Shown piece by piece: positions 42,332 to 50,064 of a DNA stretch of 64,000 nucleotides. The notes beneath the pieces were generated by a model. That model ran no database searches. It saw nothing but the letters and a program-made list of their open reading frames with translations, and was not told the origin of the DNA. Source of the DNA: Candidatus Aminicenantes bacterium UBA6228 (GTDB taxonomy: Bacteria > Acidobacteriota > Aminicenantia > Aminicenantales > Saccharicenantaceae). The stretch covers positions 237,593 through 301,592 of the forward strand of contig DJWO01000010.1 of the NCBI GenBank assembly GCA_002441005.1, written 5' to 3'. The position numbers and the translations under genes were made by a program. The first letter of the stretch is position 1, and every line of letters starts with the position of its first letter.

Positions 42332-43072
42332 TTACCCGGCCACATTCCGGGCAGCGGGCGCCTTGGGACGGAAGAGAAAATAATAGATGAGGATTTTAAG
42401 CGTTTCCCTGACTTCCCCGCCGGATATTTTCGATTGCCCTTTCTGCCGGTTGACAAAAGTAATAGGCACTTCCACCACCCTGGCTCCGGCCCGTTCAAGA
42501 TAATAGAGGACCTCTAAATGAGCTGAATAGCCTCTGGCCCTTAACTTTCCCAGAAGGACAATCTTCAGATCCTCAGTCCGGTAAGCGCGGAAAGCGCCGG
42601 TGCAGTCCCTGGCTTTCAGTCCCATCAACCGCCTGGCCAGAAAATTTGCCGCCCAGCTGTTCATTTTTCTGACCAGCGTCCAGCCTTCACTTTGCCCTCC
42701 CCGGACATAGCGGGAGCCAATAACCAGATTGGCCTCCTGGAGCTTGTTGAGCATGACCGGAATAACCTCCGGCGGATGAGAAAAATCGGCGTCCATGGTC
42801 ACCAACTGCCCATAGCCATGCTCCAACGCCCAGCTGAAACCAGCCTGGTGGGCTGTCCCCAGGCCCAGCTTCTCTGGCCGGTGAAGAACAAATAGCCGCT
42901 GCTGGTATTTCTGACTGAGGCGGTCAGCCAGTTCGCCCGTCCCATCCGGCGAATTATCATCAACGACCAGGGCATCAACCGCCGGCACCAGGCTCAGCAC
43001 TCTCTCAACTAAGGGCTCTATGTTTTCTGCCTCATTATAGGTTGGGATTATGACCATCCCTTGATTCTTCAT
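42332..43072 (-). CDS. GT2 glycosyltransferase, polyprenyl-phosphate mannosyltransferase-like
   Basis: The 246-residue protein shows VIIPTYNEAENIEPLV, VVDDNSPDGTGELAD, MDADFSHPPEVIP (catalytic DxD-type Asp), VIGSRYVRGG and VPITFVNRQKGQSKIS, the order found in dolichol/polyprenol-phosphate mannose synthases (DPM1-type). No C-terminal membrane helices. It probably makes a lipid-linked sugar for GT-C enzymes such as the one at 15.8-17.0 kb (inference). The -10 box ends six bases before the ATG and no ribosome binding site is present, so the mRNA is probably leaderless. Confidence 0.9.
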   Translation of the reverse strand: MKNQGMVIIPTYNEAENIEPLVERVLSLVPAVDALVVDDNSPDGTGELADRLSQKYQQRLFVLHRPEKLGLGTAHQAGFSWALEHGYGQLVTMDADFSHPPEVIPVMLNKLQEANLVIGSRYVRGGQSEGWTLVRKMNSWAANFLARRLMGLKARDCTGAFRAYRTEDLKIVLLGKLRARGYSAHLEVLYYLERAGARVVEVPITFVNRQKGQSKISGGEVRETLKILIYYFLFRPKAPAARNVAG

Positions 43073-43078
43073 ACCGGG

Positions 43079-43107
43079 ATTCTATCAGAACCACCACTCA
43101 GTGGCAA
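43079..43107 (-). promoter_or_regulatory. Strong promoter directly before the GT2 start codon
   Basis: On the minus strand TTGCCA (43107-43102) and TAGAAT (43084-43079) are 17 bases apart, with TGA giving an extended -10. Only six bases (CCCGGT) separate the -10 from ATG 43072. A palindrome CCACTCAGTGG lies at the -35/spacer junction. Confidence 0.6.
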
Positions 43108-43191
43108 AAATCTCTTTCCTTTGATTCTGCCTTAAGCTATACTTGTTTTTCAATCTCAGCCAGACACCTCTCTTACTGGCCGGAGGAAAAA

Positions 43192-43785
43192 ATGTCAGAA
43201 AGCCGCTCACAGCTAATTTTGAGATTATTCGAGGAAAGTAACGCCCTTCTCCGTGGACATTTCAAACTGACTTCGGGTAAACACTCTGAATGGTATTTTG
43301 AAAAAATAAAGCTCATTGAACGCCCGGTTGCCCTGGAAAAAATCATCGACCTGCTGGTTGAACAGATCAAGCAGGATAATTTACCCTTCGATTATGTTGT
43401 CTCTCCAGCTTATGGCGGAATTGCCATCGGTTTTTTAACGGCCCTTAAGCTTAACAAATTATTTGCCTTCAGTCAGAGAACTGATGAAAAAATGACCATC
43501 CGCTCCGGCTTTGCTGGCCTGGATAAATCAAGAGCTATCATTGTCGAAGACATTGTGACCACCGGTGGTTCCATCCGGGAAGTCCTGGACTGCCTCCGGG
43601 AGAAAGAAGTGGAAGTGGCCGGGATTTATTGTCTGGTTGACCGCAGCGGCGGCGAAGTGCTTTTTGACGGGACACCGGCTAAAAGCCTCCTGTCGCTTAA
43701 AGTTGAAGCCTTTGAGCCAGAGAGCTGCCCTTTTTGCCAGCAGAATTTGCCCTTAATCAAGCCTGGAGCCTCAGACAAGCAATGA
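43192..43785 (+). CDS. pyrE: Orotate phosphoribosyltransferase
   Basis: It joins orotate and PRPP to make OMP in pyrimidine synthesis. The 197-residue protein has the PRPP-binding motif IIVEDIVTTGGS, KLTSGKHSEWYFEKIKL at the N-terminus and VVSPAYGGIAIGFLTALKL. A C-terminal extension with CPFCQQNLP is slightly unusual. The stop codon overlaps the start of the Maf-RlmD fusion by four bases. pyrB is present separately at 59.4 kb. Confidence 0.95.
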   Translation: MSESRSQLILRLFEESNALLRGHFKLTSGKHSEWYFEKIKLIERPVALEKIIDLLVEQIKQDNLPFDYVVSPAYGGIAIGFLTALKLNKLFAFSQRTDEKMTIRSGFAGLDKSRAIIVEDIVTTGGSIREVLDCLREKEVEVAGIYCLVDRSGGEVLFDGTPAKSLLSLKVEAFEPESCPFCQQNLPLIKPGASDKQ

Positions 43786-45707
43786 AGGTCATTCTGGCTT
43801 CAGAATCTCCAAGAAGAATCCACCTCCTGAAAAAAATTTTTAAATCTTTTTCGGTCGTGCCCAGCGGCCTGGACGAGAAAGCAATCAGTGATAAAGACCC
43901 GGTTAGCTATGCACTCCGGACAGCAGAAGCCAAAGCCCGGGCAGTTGGAGAAAAATATCCTGATGACCTGATCATTGCGGCTGATACAGTGGTGATGATT
44001 GATGGCCTGATTCGCGGCAAGCCAGCCAGCCGCCAGGAAGCCCGCGAGATGCTCAACCAACTGTCAGGCCGCCAGCACCGGGTAATCACCGCTCTGGTTC
44101 TTTTCTGCCAGAACCAGTCAAAACTTTTGACTGATTATGAAACGACCGAGGTCGGCTTTAAACCCCTGTTTTCAGAAGAGATCGAGGCTTATCTTGATTT
44201 AAATACCTATGCTGATAAGGCCGGGGCTTATGCCCTGCAAGAGGTCAAGGAAAAATTTCTGGAAGAAATCAAGGGCGATTACTACAATGTAGTTGGCCTG
44301 CCGCTCAGAAAACTGCGTCAGCTCATTCGCCTCTTTTTTGAAGAGAAACTAACGGCCGAAGTTACCGGTTTTCTTCTGCCCGAAGGACTGGGGCTGATTG
44401 AAAGTGAGGCGGGCATAACTTATTTAGTGCCAGGTGCCTACCCCGGCGACCGGGTAGAAATTGCCTTTGAAGCCGGCCCGCAGACAGTCCACCCGGCCCG
44501 CCTGCTGTCCATTCTCAGCCCCTCCCCGGCCAGAAGACTGGCTGCCTGCCCTCATTTTGGTCAATGCGGCGGCTGCAGCTTCCAGGATCTCGTTTATCCG
44601 GAGCAGCTCACCCTGAAAAAAAATTATCTGATCCGGGTCCTGAAAAAACATTTTCCGGCTGACTATCGCTATCTGGAGGTAGCCGGCGTCAAACCCTCAC
44701 CCCTCGAATATTATTACCGCAATAAAATGGAATTTTCTTTTGGCCAGACAGAGGGAGAAATTTATCTCGGCCTGAGAGAAAAGACCAGAATAAAAACCCA
44801 TCAGCGCGATAAAAAAGTCGCCAGACTTGACCGCTGCCTGATTTCGACACCACTGGCCGGTCAGCTCTTCGTTCTTTTCCAGCAGCTGGCTGAGGAATCA
44901 GGCCTGCCGGCTTTTGACCTGAAGACCAACCAGGGATTTTTTCGCCATCTGGTTATCCGCGAAGGCAAAAAGAGCGGTGAAATGATGCTCAGCCTAATCA
45001 CCACCAGCCAGTCTGAGATAAACCTGAAGGATTTTTCACAGGAGCTGGCCAGAACTTTTCCCGGTCTCCGGAGTTTCTGGTGGGTAGAAAACAACCGGAC
45101 AGCCGATGTCGTTTCCTATGAACAACCTCACCTGATTTTTGGTGAGGAGGCAATTGAAGATGATCTTCTCGGCTATCGTTTTAAAATTCACCAGTCTTCC
45201 TTCTTTCAGACCAATCCCCGGGCAGCCGAACTGGTTTATCAGCAGATTACCGATGAAGCCAGAAGGCTGCGGGCTCAATCAGCCCTTGGGCTTTACTGCG
45301 GCTCGGGAGCAATTGAAATCTGTCTTAGCCGGGTGGTCGGGGAGGTAGTCGGAGTTGACTGGGACCAGGCCAATATCAAAGCTGCTAATGAAAATGCCAG
45401 TCTTAACGGGGTAAAAAATGTCAGGTTTATCTCCAGCCCGGTGGAAGCCGCTTTGTCCGGAATTGGCCGCGGTTCCTTCGATCTGCTAATTATCGATCCT
45501 CCCCGAGCAGGTCTCAGCCCGCGAAGTCTGAAGCAGATTATCTCGCTTGAAATCCCGAATTTGCTCTATGTTTCCTGCAATCCGGAGACGCTGGCCAGAG
45601 ATCTTAGCCTTTTGACTGACAGCGGCTATAAGTTAGAAAACCTGACCCCGGTTGATTTCTTTCCTCACACCGCTCATCTGGAAGTGGTCGCCAGCCTGTG
45701 CCGTTAG
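43782..45707 (+). CDS. Fusion of Maf nucleotide pyrophosphatase and RlmD/TrmA-type RNA uracil-5-methyltransferase
   Basis: The 641-residue protein begins at the ATG overlapping the pyrE stop. Residues 1-~190 are a full Maf domain: ILASESPRR (nucleotide loop), ADTVV near 67-71 and KAGAYALQE near 146. Residues ~192-245 resemble a TRAM domain. Cys256, 262 and 265 in CPHFGQCGGC plus a later Cys (LDRCLIS) fit the RlmD-type [4Fe-4S] site. SAM binding is at LGLYCGSGAIEI, and the catalytic Cys lies in YVSCNPETLARDL. The Maf part would hydrolyse non-canonical or m5U/UTP-type nucleotides; the second part methylates U in rRNA or tRNA. No frameshift is visible at the joint. Confidence 0.93.
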   Translation: MKVILASESPRRIHLLKKIFKSFSVVPSGLDEKAISDKDPVSYALRTAEAKARAVGEKYPDDLIIAADTVVMIDGLIRGKPASRQEAREMLNQLSGRQHRVITALVLFCQNQSKLLTDYETTEVGFKPLFSEEIEAYLDLNTYADKAGAYALQEVKEKFLEEIKGDYYNVVGLPLRKLRQLIRLFFEEKLTAEVTGFLLPEGLGLIESEAGITYLVPGAYPGDRVEIAFEAGPQTVHPARLLSILSPSPARRLAACPHFGQCGGCSFQDLVYPEQLTLKKNYLIRVLKKHFPADYRYLEVAGVKPSPLEYYYRNKMEFSFGQTEGEIYLGLREKTRIKTHQRDKKVARLDRCLISTPLAGQLFVLFQQLAEESGLPAFDLKTNQGFFRHLVIREGKKSGEMMLSLITTSQSEINLKDFSQELARTFPGLRSFWWVENNRTADVVSYEQPHLIFGEEAIEDDLLGYRFKIHQSSFFQTNPRAAELVYQQITDEARRLRAQSALGLYCGSGAIEICLSRVVGEVVGVDWDQANIKAANENASLNGVKNVRFISSPVEAALSGIGRGSFDLLIIDPPRAGLSPRSLKQIISLEIPNLLYVSCNPETLARDLSLLTDSGYKLENLTPVDFFPHTAHLEVVASLCR

Positions 45708-45716
45708 TCTGAGGTC

Positions 45717-46184
45717 TTATTTGGTCTGAGTGGTCAAAAAGACAGGCAGGGTCATCTGTTTGACCTGATCCCTCAGTTCTTCAATCTCATCAATATGCCG
45801 GTCTTCGTCCTGAAGAATCTTCTCCAGCAGTTCCCTGGTGGCATAATCAGCGACCTCGCCGGCCAGTTTAATAGCCGCATTATAAGATTTGATAGCATCA
45901 AACTCGGCTTTATGGTCGAATTCCAGCATCTGCGGGACTTCACTGCCGATAAAAACTTTCTTGAGCTCCGAGACAATCGGCAGCCCTTCCAGGAAAAGTA
46001 TCCGGCCGATCAGGCTCTCAGCGTGTTTCATCTCATCAATGGCTCTTTTTTCAATCTTTTCGTGGAGCCTGTCATAGCCCCAGCTATCGCACATTTCAGA
46101 ATGAACCATGTACTGATTGACTGCTGTCAATTCATCCGCCAGCAGCGAATTAAGAACCTCGATTAACTTGCTATCACCTTTCAT
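45717..46184 (-). CDS. bfr: Bacterioferritin
   Basis: A 24-mer iron-storage protein with ferroxidase activity. The 155-residue sequence has the diiron ligands in LADELTAVNQY, IDEMKHAESLIGRILFLEG and LQDEDRHIDEIEE. The heme-ligand Met is present in IDEMKHA. The length matches the family. Start after AAAGGAGGCTAAG. It ends nine bases from the Maf-RlmD stop (convergent) and is divergent from truD. It fits storage of iron for the many Fe-S enzymes here and defence against oxygen. Confidence 0.95.
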   Translation of the reverse strand: MKGDSKLIEVLNSLLADELTAVNQYMVHSEMCDSWGYDRLHEKIEKRAIDEMKHAESLIGRILFLEGLPIVSELKKVFIGSEVPQMLEFDHKAEFDAIKSYNAAIKLAGEVADYATRELLEKILQDEDRHIDEIEELRDQVKQMTLPVFLTTQTK

Positions 46185-46210
46185 CTTAGCCTCCTTTCAT
46201 TTCTGGTCTT

Positions 46211-46239
46211 ATTTTAGCTCATTACCTTTTCCAGTGCAA
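46211..46239 (-). promoter_or_regulatory. Promoter of bfr
   Basis: On the minus strand TTGCAC (46239-46234) and TAAAAT (46216-46211) are 17 bases apart, 27 bases before the start codon. No Fur-box-like palindrome was recognised. Confidence 0.5.
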
Positions 46240-46282
46240 ACCATTCGCCTTTTGTCTGGTTTTCTTCTAAAATTAAGTCTTG

Positions 46283-47440
46283 ATGATCAAAGTCAGACCT
46301 GAAGATTTCATCGTGGAGGAGATTGCTTCCCTGCCTCTGACCGACCGGGGCGAATTCCGGGTTTACCGGCTGACTAAAAAGAACTGGACCACGCCTGACC
46401 TGGTTAATTTCTTGGCCAGACTGCTGTCCATCTCCCCTAAGGCTATTGCCTATGGAGGGAAAAAAGATAAACACGGTCTGACCACCCAGTACATCACCAT
46501 CCGCAGCCAGAAGAATTTCAGTCTGGAGGAGCCCAATTTTTCTCTAAAGCCGGTTGGCTTCATGAGAAAGCCGATGAGTCCGGCTCTCATTGAGGGTAAC
46601 CGCTTCTGGATCACCATTCGCCAGCTGGCGGCCGTCGAGCCCCTGCTTGAAAACCTGAAAGAAGTTGAAGCTTACGGTTTTCCTAACTTTTTCGATGATC
46701 AGCGTTTTCGCGGGGTTAAACGGGAACTGGGCTTTTTTGCTGAGCGCGTTCTCCGGACGCACTATAATGGTGCCCTCCAGATCTTTCTTCAATCACAGAA
46801 CTTGAAAGCTACGGATAAAAAGAATAAAGAAAGAGTGGCTGAAATCATCGCTAACTGGAGAAACTGGGAAAAATGCCTGGAGCTGGCTCAAGGCCTGACC
46901 GAAAAAAGAATCTTCCGGACGCTTCTCCTCCGGCCCGATGATTATTTAGCTGCCCTGGAAAAAATTCCACGGGAAGAAATTTCCATGGCTTATGCGGCTT
47001 TTGGCTCCTATCTGTGGAATGAACTTTTGCGCCGGCTGCTGCGGGCTAAAATAAGCGACCTGAAAGAAGTCGAAGCCGAATCAGGAACTTTCCTTTTCTG
47101 GCACCGGCTGGATGAGGCGACTCTGGCTTACCTTCGGGATCTAAAAGTGCCCACTCCAGCAGCCAGAATGCACTTCCCGGATGACTTTAGCCGCCAGCTT
47201 TATTGCCAGTTGCTTGAGGACAATAACCTCAGCTTCAGTTCCTTCCGGACCAGAGCTTTAAGCCGGGTCTTCTTCAGGTCCTTTGAGCGCCGGGTACTTC
47301 TTTGCCCCCAGGAGTTGCAGGTTATCGGTTATGGACAGGATGAGCTTTATCCTAAGATGAAATCATTGGTCCTATCTTTTACCCTGCCCCGCGGAGCTTT
47401 TGCTACCATGCTGATCAAGAGAATTACACTGGAGGACTAA
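46283..47440 (+). CDS. truD: tRNA pseudouridine(13) synthase TruD
   Basis: It isomerises U13 of some tRNAs to pseudouridine. The protein has 385 residues. The N-terminus IKVRPEDFIVEEIASLPL and KKNWTTPDLVNFLARLL are TruD hallmarks. The catalytic Asp lies in AYGGKKDKHGLTTQ. The inserted TRUD domain contains YGFPNFFDDQRFRG. ATG 46283 is preceded by an in-frame TTG; no real ribosome binding site is visible. A TAAAAT lies nine bases upstream, so a short or absent leader is possible. Confidence 0.93.
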   Translation: MIKVRPEDFIVEEIASLPLTDRGEFRVYRLTKKNWTTPDLVNFLARLLSISPKAIAYGGKKDKHGLTTQYITIRSQKNFSLEEPNFSLKPVGFMRKPMSPALIEGNRFWITIRQLAAVEPLLENLKEVEAYGFPNFFDDQRFRGVKRELGFFAERVLRTHYNGALQIFLQSQNLKATDKKNKERVAEIIANWRNWEKCLELAQGLTEKRIFRTLLLRPDDYLAALEKIPREEISMAYAAFGSYLWNELLRRLLRAKISDLKEVEAESGTFLFWHRLDEATLAYLRDLKVPTPAARMHFPDDFSRQLYCQLLEDNNLSFSSFRTRALSRVFFRSFERRVLLCPQELQVIGYGQDELYPKMKSLVLSFTLPRGAFATMLIKRITLED

Positions 47441-47549
47441 ACCGGCCTGACTGGCCACTGGACCGGTCCCGGTGCCGCCCGGTGGTCAGTTAAGAGCCAT
47501 AACTTGATAAAAAGATGAAGATTAAAACGGGTGAAAGGCAGGTTTTCCG

Positions 47550-48215
47550 ATGAAAACAGCAGCGATCATTCTGGGCGGGGGGCAAGGAAGAAGGTCTGGT
47601 TTTCCTGCACCCAAGCAATTTCTGCCCATAGGTGGCCAGCCTCTCCTTGATTATTCAGTTGAAAAATTCCTGGCCCTGGGAATGGACCTAATCGTGGCTG
47701 TTCTGATCAGTGACTATCAGGATTACTATCAGCCGCATCCGGGGATAGGCTTGATTGTTCCCGGTGGTCAGGAGCGACAGGCTTCGGTCCTTAACGGGTT
47801 GAAAAGCTGTCCGCCAGAGACTGAGCTGGTCATCGTTCATGATGCCGCCCGGCCCTTTTTCCCCTTAGAGGGAGTGAGAAAAGCGCTTAAACTTTTAGAA
47901 GATGATCAGTCTGACGGATTGGCCCTGGCCATTCCGGCCGTAGATACTCTGGTCGAAGCAGTTGAAGGGAAAATAGTTTCTTTTCCCCGCCGCCAGAAAT
48001 TCTATCAAACTCAGACTCCCCAGCTTTTCCGCTTTCAGGCTATATTTAAAGCCTATCAGCAACTTGGCGGCCAGATGTCTTTCACCGATGATCTATCGGT
48101 GGCCTATGCCGCCGGCCTGCGCTGCGGACTGGTCCAAGGCAGCCAGCAGAATTTTAAAATAACCACCAGTCTTGACTGGGAAATAGCCGGCAGGTTAATC
48201 AAAGCCGGATTTTAG
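47550..48215 (+). CDS. ispD: 2-C-methyl-D-erythritol 4-phosphate cytidylyltransferase
   Basis: It transfers CMP to MEP in the non-mevalonate isoprenoid pathway. The 221-residue protein shows AAIILGGGQGRRSGFPAPKQF (CTP loop with the PKQF box), VPGGQERQASVLNGL, IVHDAARPFF, TQTPQLFRF, SFTDDLSVA and QQNFKITT, all in the IspD order. A ribitol-phosphate cytidylyltransferase (TarI) is the main alternative, less likely outside Gram-positives. It ends one base from the convergent nucleotidyltransferase gene. Confidence 0.88.
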   Translation: MKTAAIILGGGQGRRSGFPAPKQFLPIGGQPLLDYSVEKFLALGMDLIVAVLISDYQDYYQPHPGIGLIVPGGQERQASVLNGLKSCPPETELVIVHDAARPFFPLEGVRKALKLLEDDQSDGLALAIPAVDTLVEAVEGKIVSFPRRQKFYQTQTPQLFRFQAIFKAYQQLGGQMSFTDDLSVAYAAGLRCGLVQGSQQNFKITTSLDWEIAGRLIKAGF

Positions 48216-48216
48216 T

Positions 48217-48954
48217 TCAGGAAGGATTTTCGTGGCTCTTTAAATAATCTTCAGCCTGACGGAAAGCCTTTTCATCATCGACATCAAGCCAGAAGCGGTT
48301 GCCGATGTCCATCACTCTGGCCCGGCCTCTGGCCGCCAGAATTCTGACTCCGCCCGAAAGAGTGAAGTTAGCTGCTCTTTCCTGGCTTTCCTTCAGGGCT
48401 TCGAACAGCCCTCTGGTAGCGTAAAAAATACCGGTATCGAAAGCATTATAGACAGAGAGCTCCTTGCCGATATTGACGATCCGGTCAGCAGCCGCTTCTA
48501 CCTTAGTGACATCATCCAGGTCAACATAAGGATGGCGGTCGATCCGGTAATCAACCGCCAGAATCAAGCCGTCTTCTTCGATGGGCTGCTGCTTCAGGCT
48601 GGTAATAATCTCAGGGTCAATAATATGATCAGCCATCAATAAAATGAATTTATCTCCGGCCAGATCCTTAGCCCGGTAAACGGACAGGCCATTTTCTTTC
48701 TGCCAGTCCTCATTTCTTACCCAGCTGACTTTTACTCCAGCAGGATAGGTTTGCTCTTCAAGATGCTTTTCCAGTTGTTCTCCGTGGTAGCCGGTCACCA
48801 CCACCAGCTCTTTCAAGCCGGCTTTAAGCAGCGAGTCTATCGTCCGGTCAACGAGAGCCCGGCCATTAACCTCAAGCAGAGGCTTGAGCGGGCAGAGGTT
48901 AGAAATTCTTTCTCCCCGGCCAGCTGCAATAATTAATCCTTTTAAGTCACTCAC
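48217..48954 (-). CDS. Sugar/polyol-phosphate nucleotidyltransferase, resembling CTP:inositol-1-phosphate cytidylyltransferase
   Basis: The 245-residue protein starts GLIIAAGRGERISNLCPLKPLLEVNG (NTP-binding loop). The segment WQKENGLSVYRAKDLAGDKFILLMADHIIDPEI matches what I remember of the IPCT domain of archaeal and bacterial di-myo-inositol-phosphate enzymes, as do DDVTKVEAAADRIVNIGKEL and YNAFDTGIFYATRGLFEAL. The membrane domain (DIPPS) usually fused to IPCT is absent. It could supply CDP-inositol for an inositol phospholipid or solute, or be a phosphocholine-type cytidylyltransferase. The start is GTG with a weak ribosome binding site. Confidence 0.7.
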   Translation of the reverse strand: MSDLKGLIIAAGRGERISNLCPLKPLLEVNGRALVDRTIDSLLKAGLKELVVVTGYHGEQLEKHLEEQTYPAGVKVSWVRNEDWQKENGLSVYRAKDLAGDKFILLMADHIIDPEIITSLKQQPIEEDGLILAVDYRIDRHPYVDLDDVTKVEAAADRIVNIGKELSVYNAFDTGIFYATRGLFEALKESQERAANFTLSGGVRILAARGRARVMDIGNRFWLDVDDEKAFRQAEDYLKSHENPS

Positions 48955-49080
48955 TCTGGCTCACTTTCCACCGGTAGTCCGGGACAGTCTGAAGATTGAA
49001 TTTTATCCTTGATCAGATTAAAAGTCTATCACTCCCCTCCCGGTTAAAAAAATGATTGTTGATTCTTTAATGAGCAAAAA

Positions 49081-49109
49081 TTGACATCGGCCTGAGTTTG
49101 TAGTAGAAA
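49081..49109 (+). promoter_or_regulatory. Promoter of the thi operon
   Basis: A perfect TTGACA (49081-49086) is followed at 17 bases by TAGAAA (49104-49109). The TPP riboswitch begins a few bases downstream, which supports the assignment. Confidence 0.5.
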
Positions 49110-49112
49110 AAT

Positions 49113-49210
49113 CACGTCCTGTCAGGGGTGCTACCGGCTGGTTGCAGCCGGGGCTGAGAACAGACCCTTTGAACCTGAACCGGGTAATTCTGGCGCAGGG
49201 AGACAACTTC
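49113..49210 (+). promoter_or_regulatory. TPP riboswitch (THI element)
   Basis: The conserved cores are present in order: CAGGGGTGC, a variable stem CCGGCTGGTTGCAGCCGG, GGCTGAGA, ACCCTTTGAACCTGAACCGG and GTAAT-CTGGCGCAGGGAG. It lies upstream of thiM. Downstream, CTCAGCC (49221-49227) overlapping CCTCCT (49226-49231) can pair either with GGGGCTGAG in the aptamer (49150-49158) or with the thiM ribosome binding site AGGAGG (49253-49258), indicating control of translation: thiamine pyrophosphate binding should hide the ribosome binding site. Confidence 0.95.
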
Positions 49211-49266
49211 CCGGGAAAAGCTCAGCCTCCTCTGAACATTTGATTTTTGGCCAGGAGGAATTATCT

Positions 49267-50064
49267 ATGTTTTCGGCCGAGACGGTCATCTCTGATCTTA
49301 ATAAAATCAAAAGTCAGGCACCGCTGGTCCACAACATTACCAACTATGTCGTTATGAACATCACGGCCAATGCTCTTCTGGCTATAGGGGCCTCGCCGGT
49401 CATGGCCCAGGCTCTGCAAGAAGTTGAAGACATGGTGAGCATCGCCTCTTCTCTGGTTATCAACATCGGCACTCTTAGCTCGCCCTGGGTAGAAGCCATG
49501 ACCCTGGCTATCAAAGCCGCCATTAAGAAAAACATTCCGGTTGTGCTTGATCCGGTTGGAGCTGGAGCTACACCTTACCGCACCGAAACTGCCCGGCGGT
49601 TGCTCGAGACGGGGCCAGTAGCCATAGTGAGAGGCAATGCTTCAGAAATAAGAGCTCTGGTCGAATCCGGCGCCAGGACCAGAGGAGTGGACAGCCTGGA
49701 CCCAGCCGAAGCGGCCATTGAGGCTGCGCGGCAGCTATCCAGAAAATCCGGAGCGGTGGTCAGCGTTAGCGGGCCGGTTGATTATATAGTTAAAGAAGCC
49801 GGTCTGATCTCAGTTTATAACGGGCATCCACTCATGCCCCGGGTAACCGGACTGGGCTGCACCGCTACGGCTCTGACTGCAGCTTTCGCCTCCGTCAATC
49901 ACGATTATCTTGAGGCAGCAGCTGGAGCTATGGCCATTATGAGCATTGCCGGTGAACTGGCCGCCCGGAATTGCCGTGGACCGGCCAGCTTCGAAGTGGC
50001 TTTCCTGGACTGGCTTTACCGCTTATCACCAAAAGAAATTTCTGCCAGATTAAAAATAAAATGA
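49267..50064 (+). CDS. thiM: Hydroxyethylthiazole kinase
   Basis: It phosphorylates 4-methyl-5-(2-hydroxyethyl)thiazole in thiamine salvage. The protein has 265 residues from the ATG after AGGAGG. It shows PLVHNITNYVVMNITANALLAIGASPVMA, DPVGAGATPYRT, IVRGNASEI and the catalytic VTGLGCTATALTAAF. It is the first gene of thiM-thiE-thiL and is under the TPP riboswitch. No thiC or thiG is in the window, so salvage is suggested. Confidence 0.96.
   Translation: MFSAETVISDLNKIKSQAPLVHNITNYVVMNITANALLAIGASPVMAQALQEVEDMVSIASSLVINIGTLSSPWVEAMTLAIKAAIKKNIPVVLDPVGAGATPYRTETARRLLETGPVAIVRGNASEIRALVESGARTRGVDSLDPAEAAIEAARQLSRKSGAVVSVSGPVDYIVKEAGLISVYNGHPLMPRVTGLGCTATALTAAFASVNHDYLEAAAGAMAIMSIAGELAARNCRGPASFEVAFLDWLYRLSPKEISARLKIK

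Noticed and set aside
47445..47500. Inverted repeat after truD (ACTGGCCACTGG with CCGGTGGTCAGT) as a terminator
   Set aside because: Imperfect pairing, no T-tract, and the next gene is on the same strand, so function is doubtful.
49018..49206. Leftward 62-codon frame through the riboswitch
   Set aside because: Antisense to the conserved TPP aptamer; no other support.
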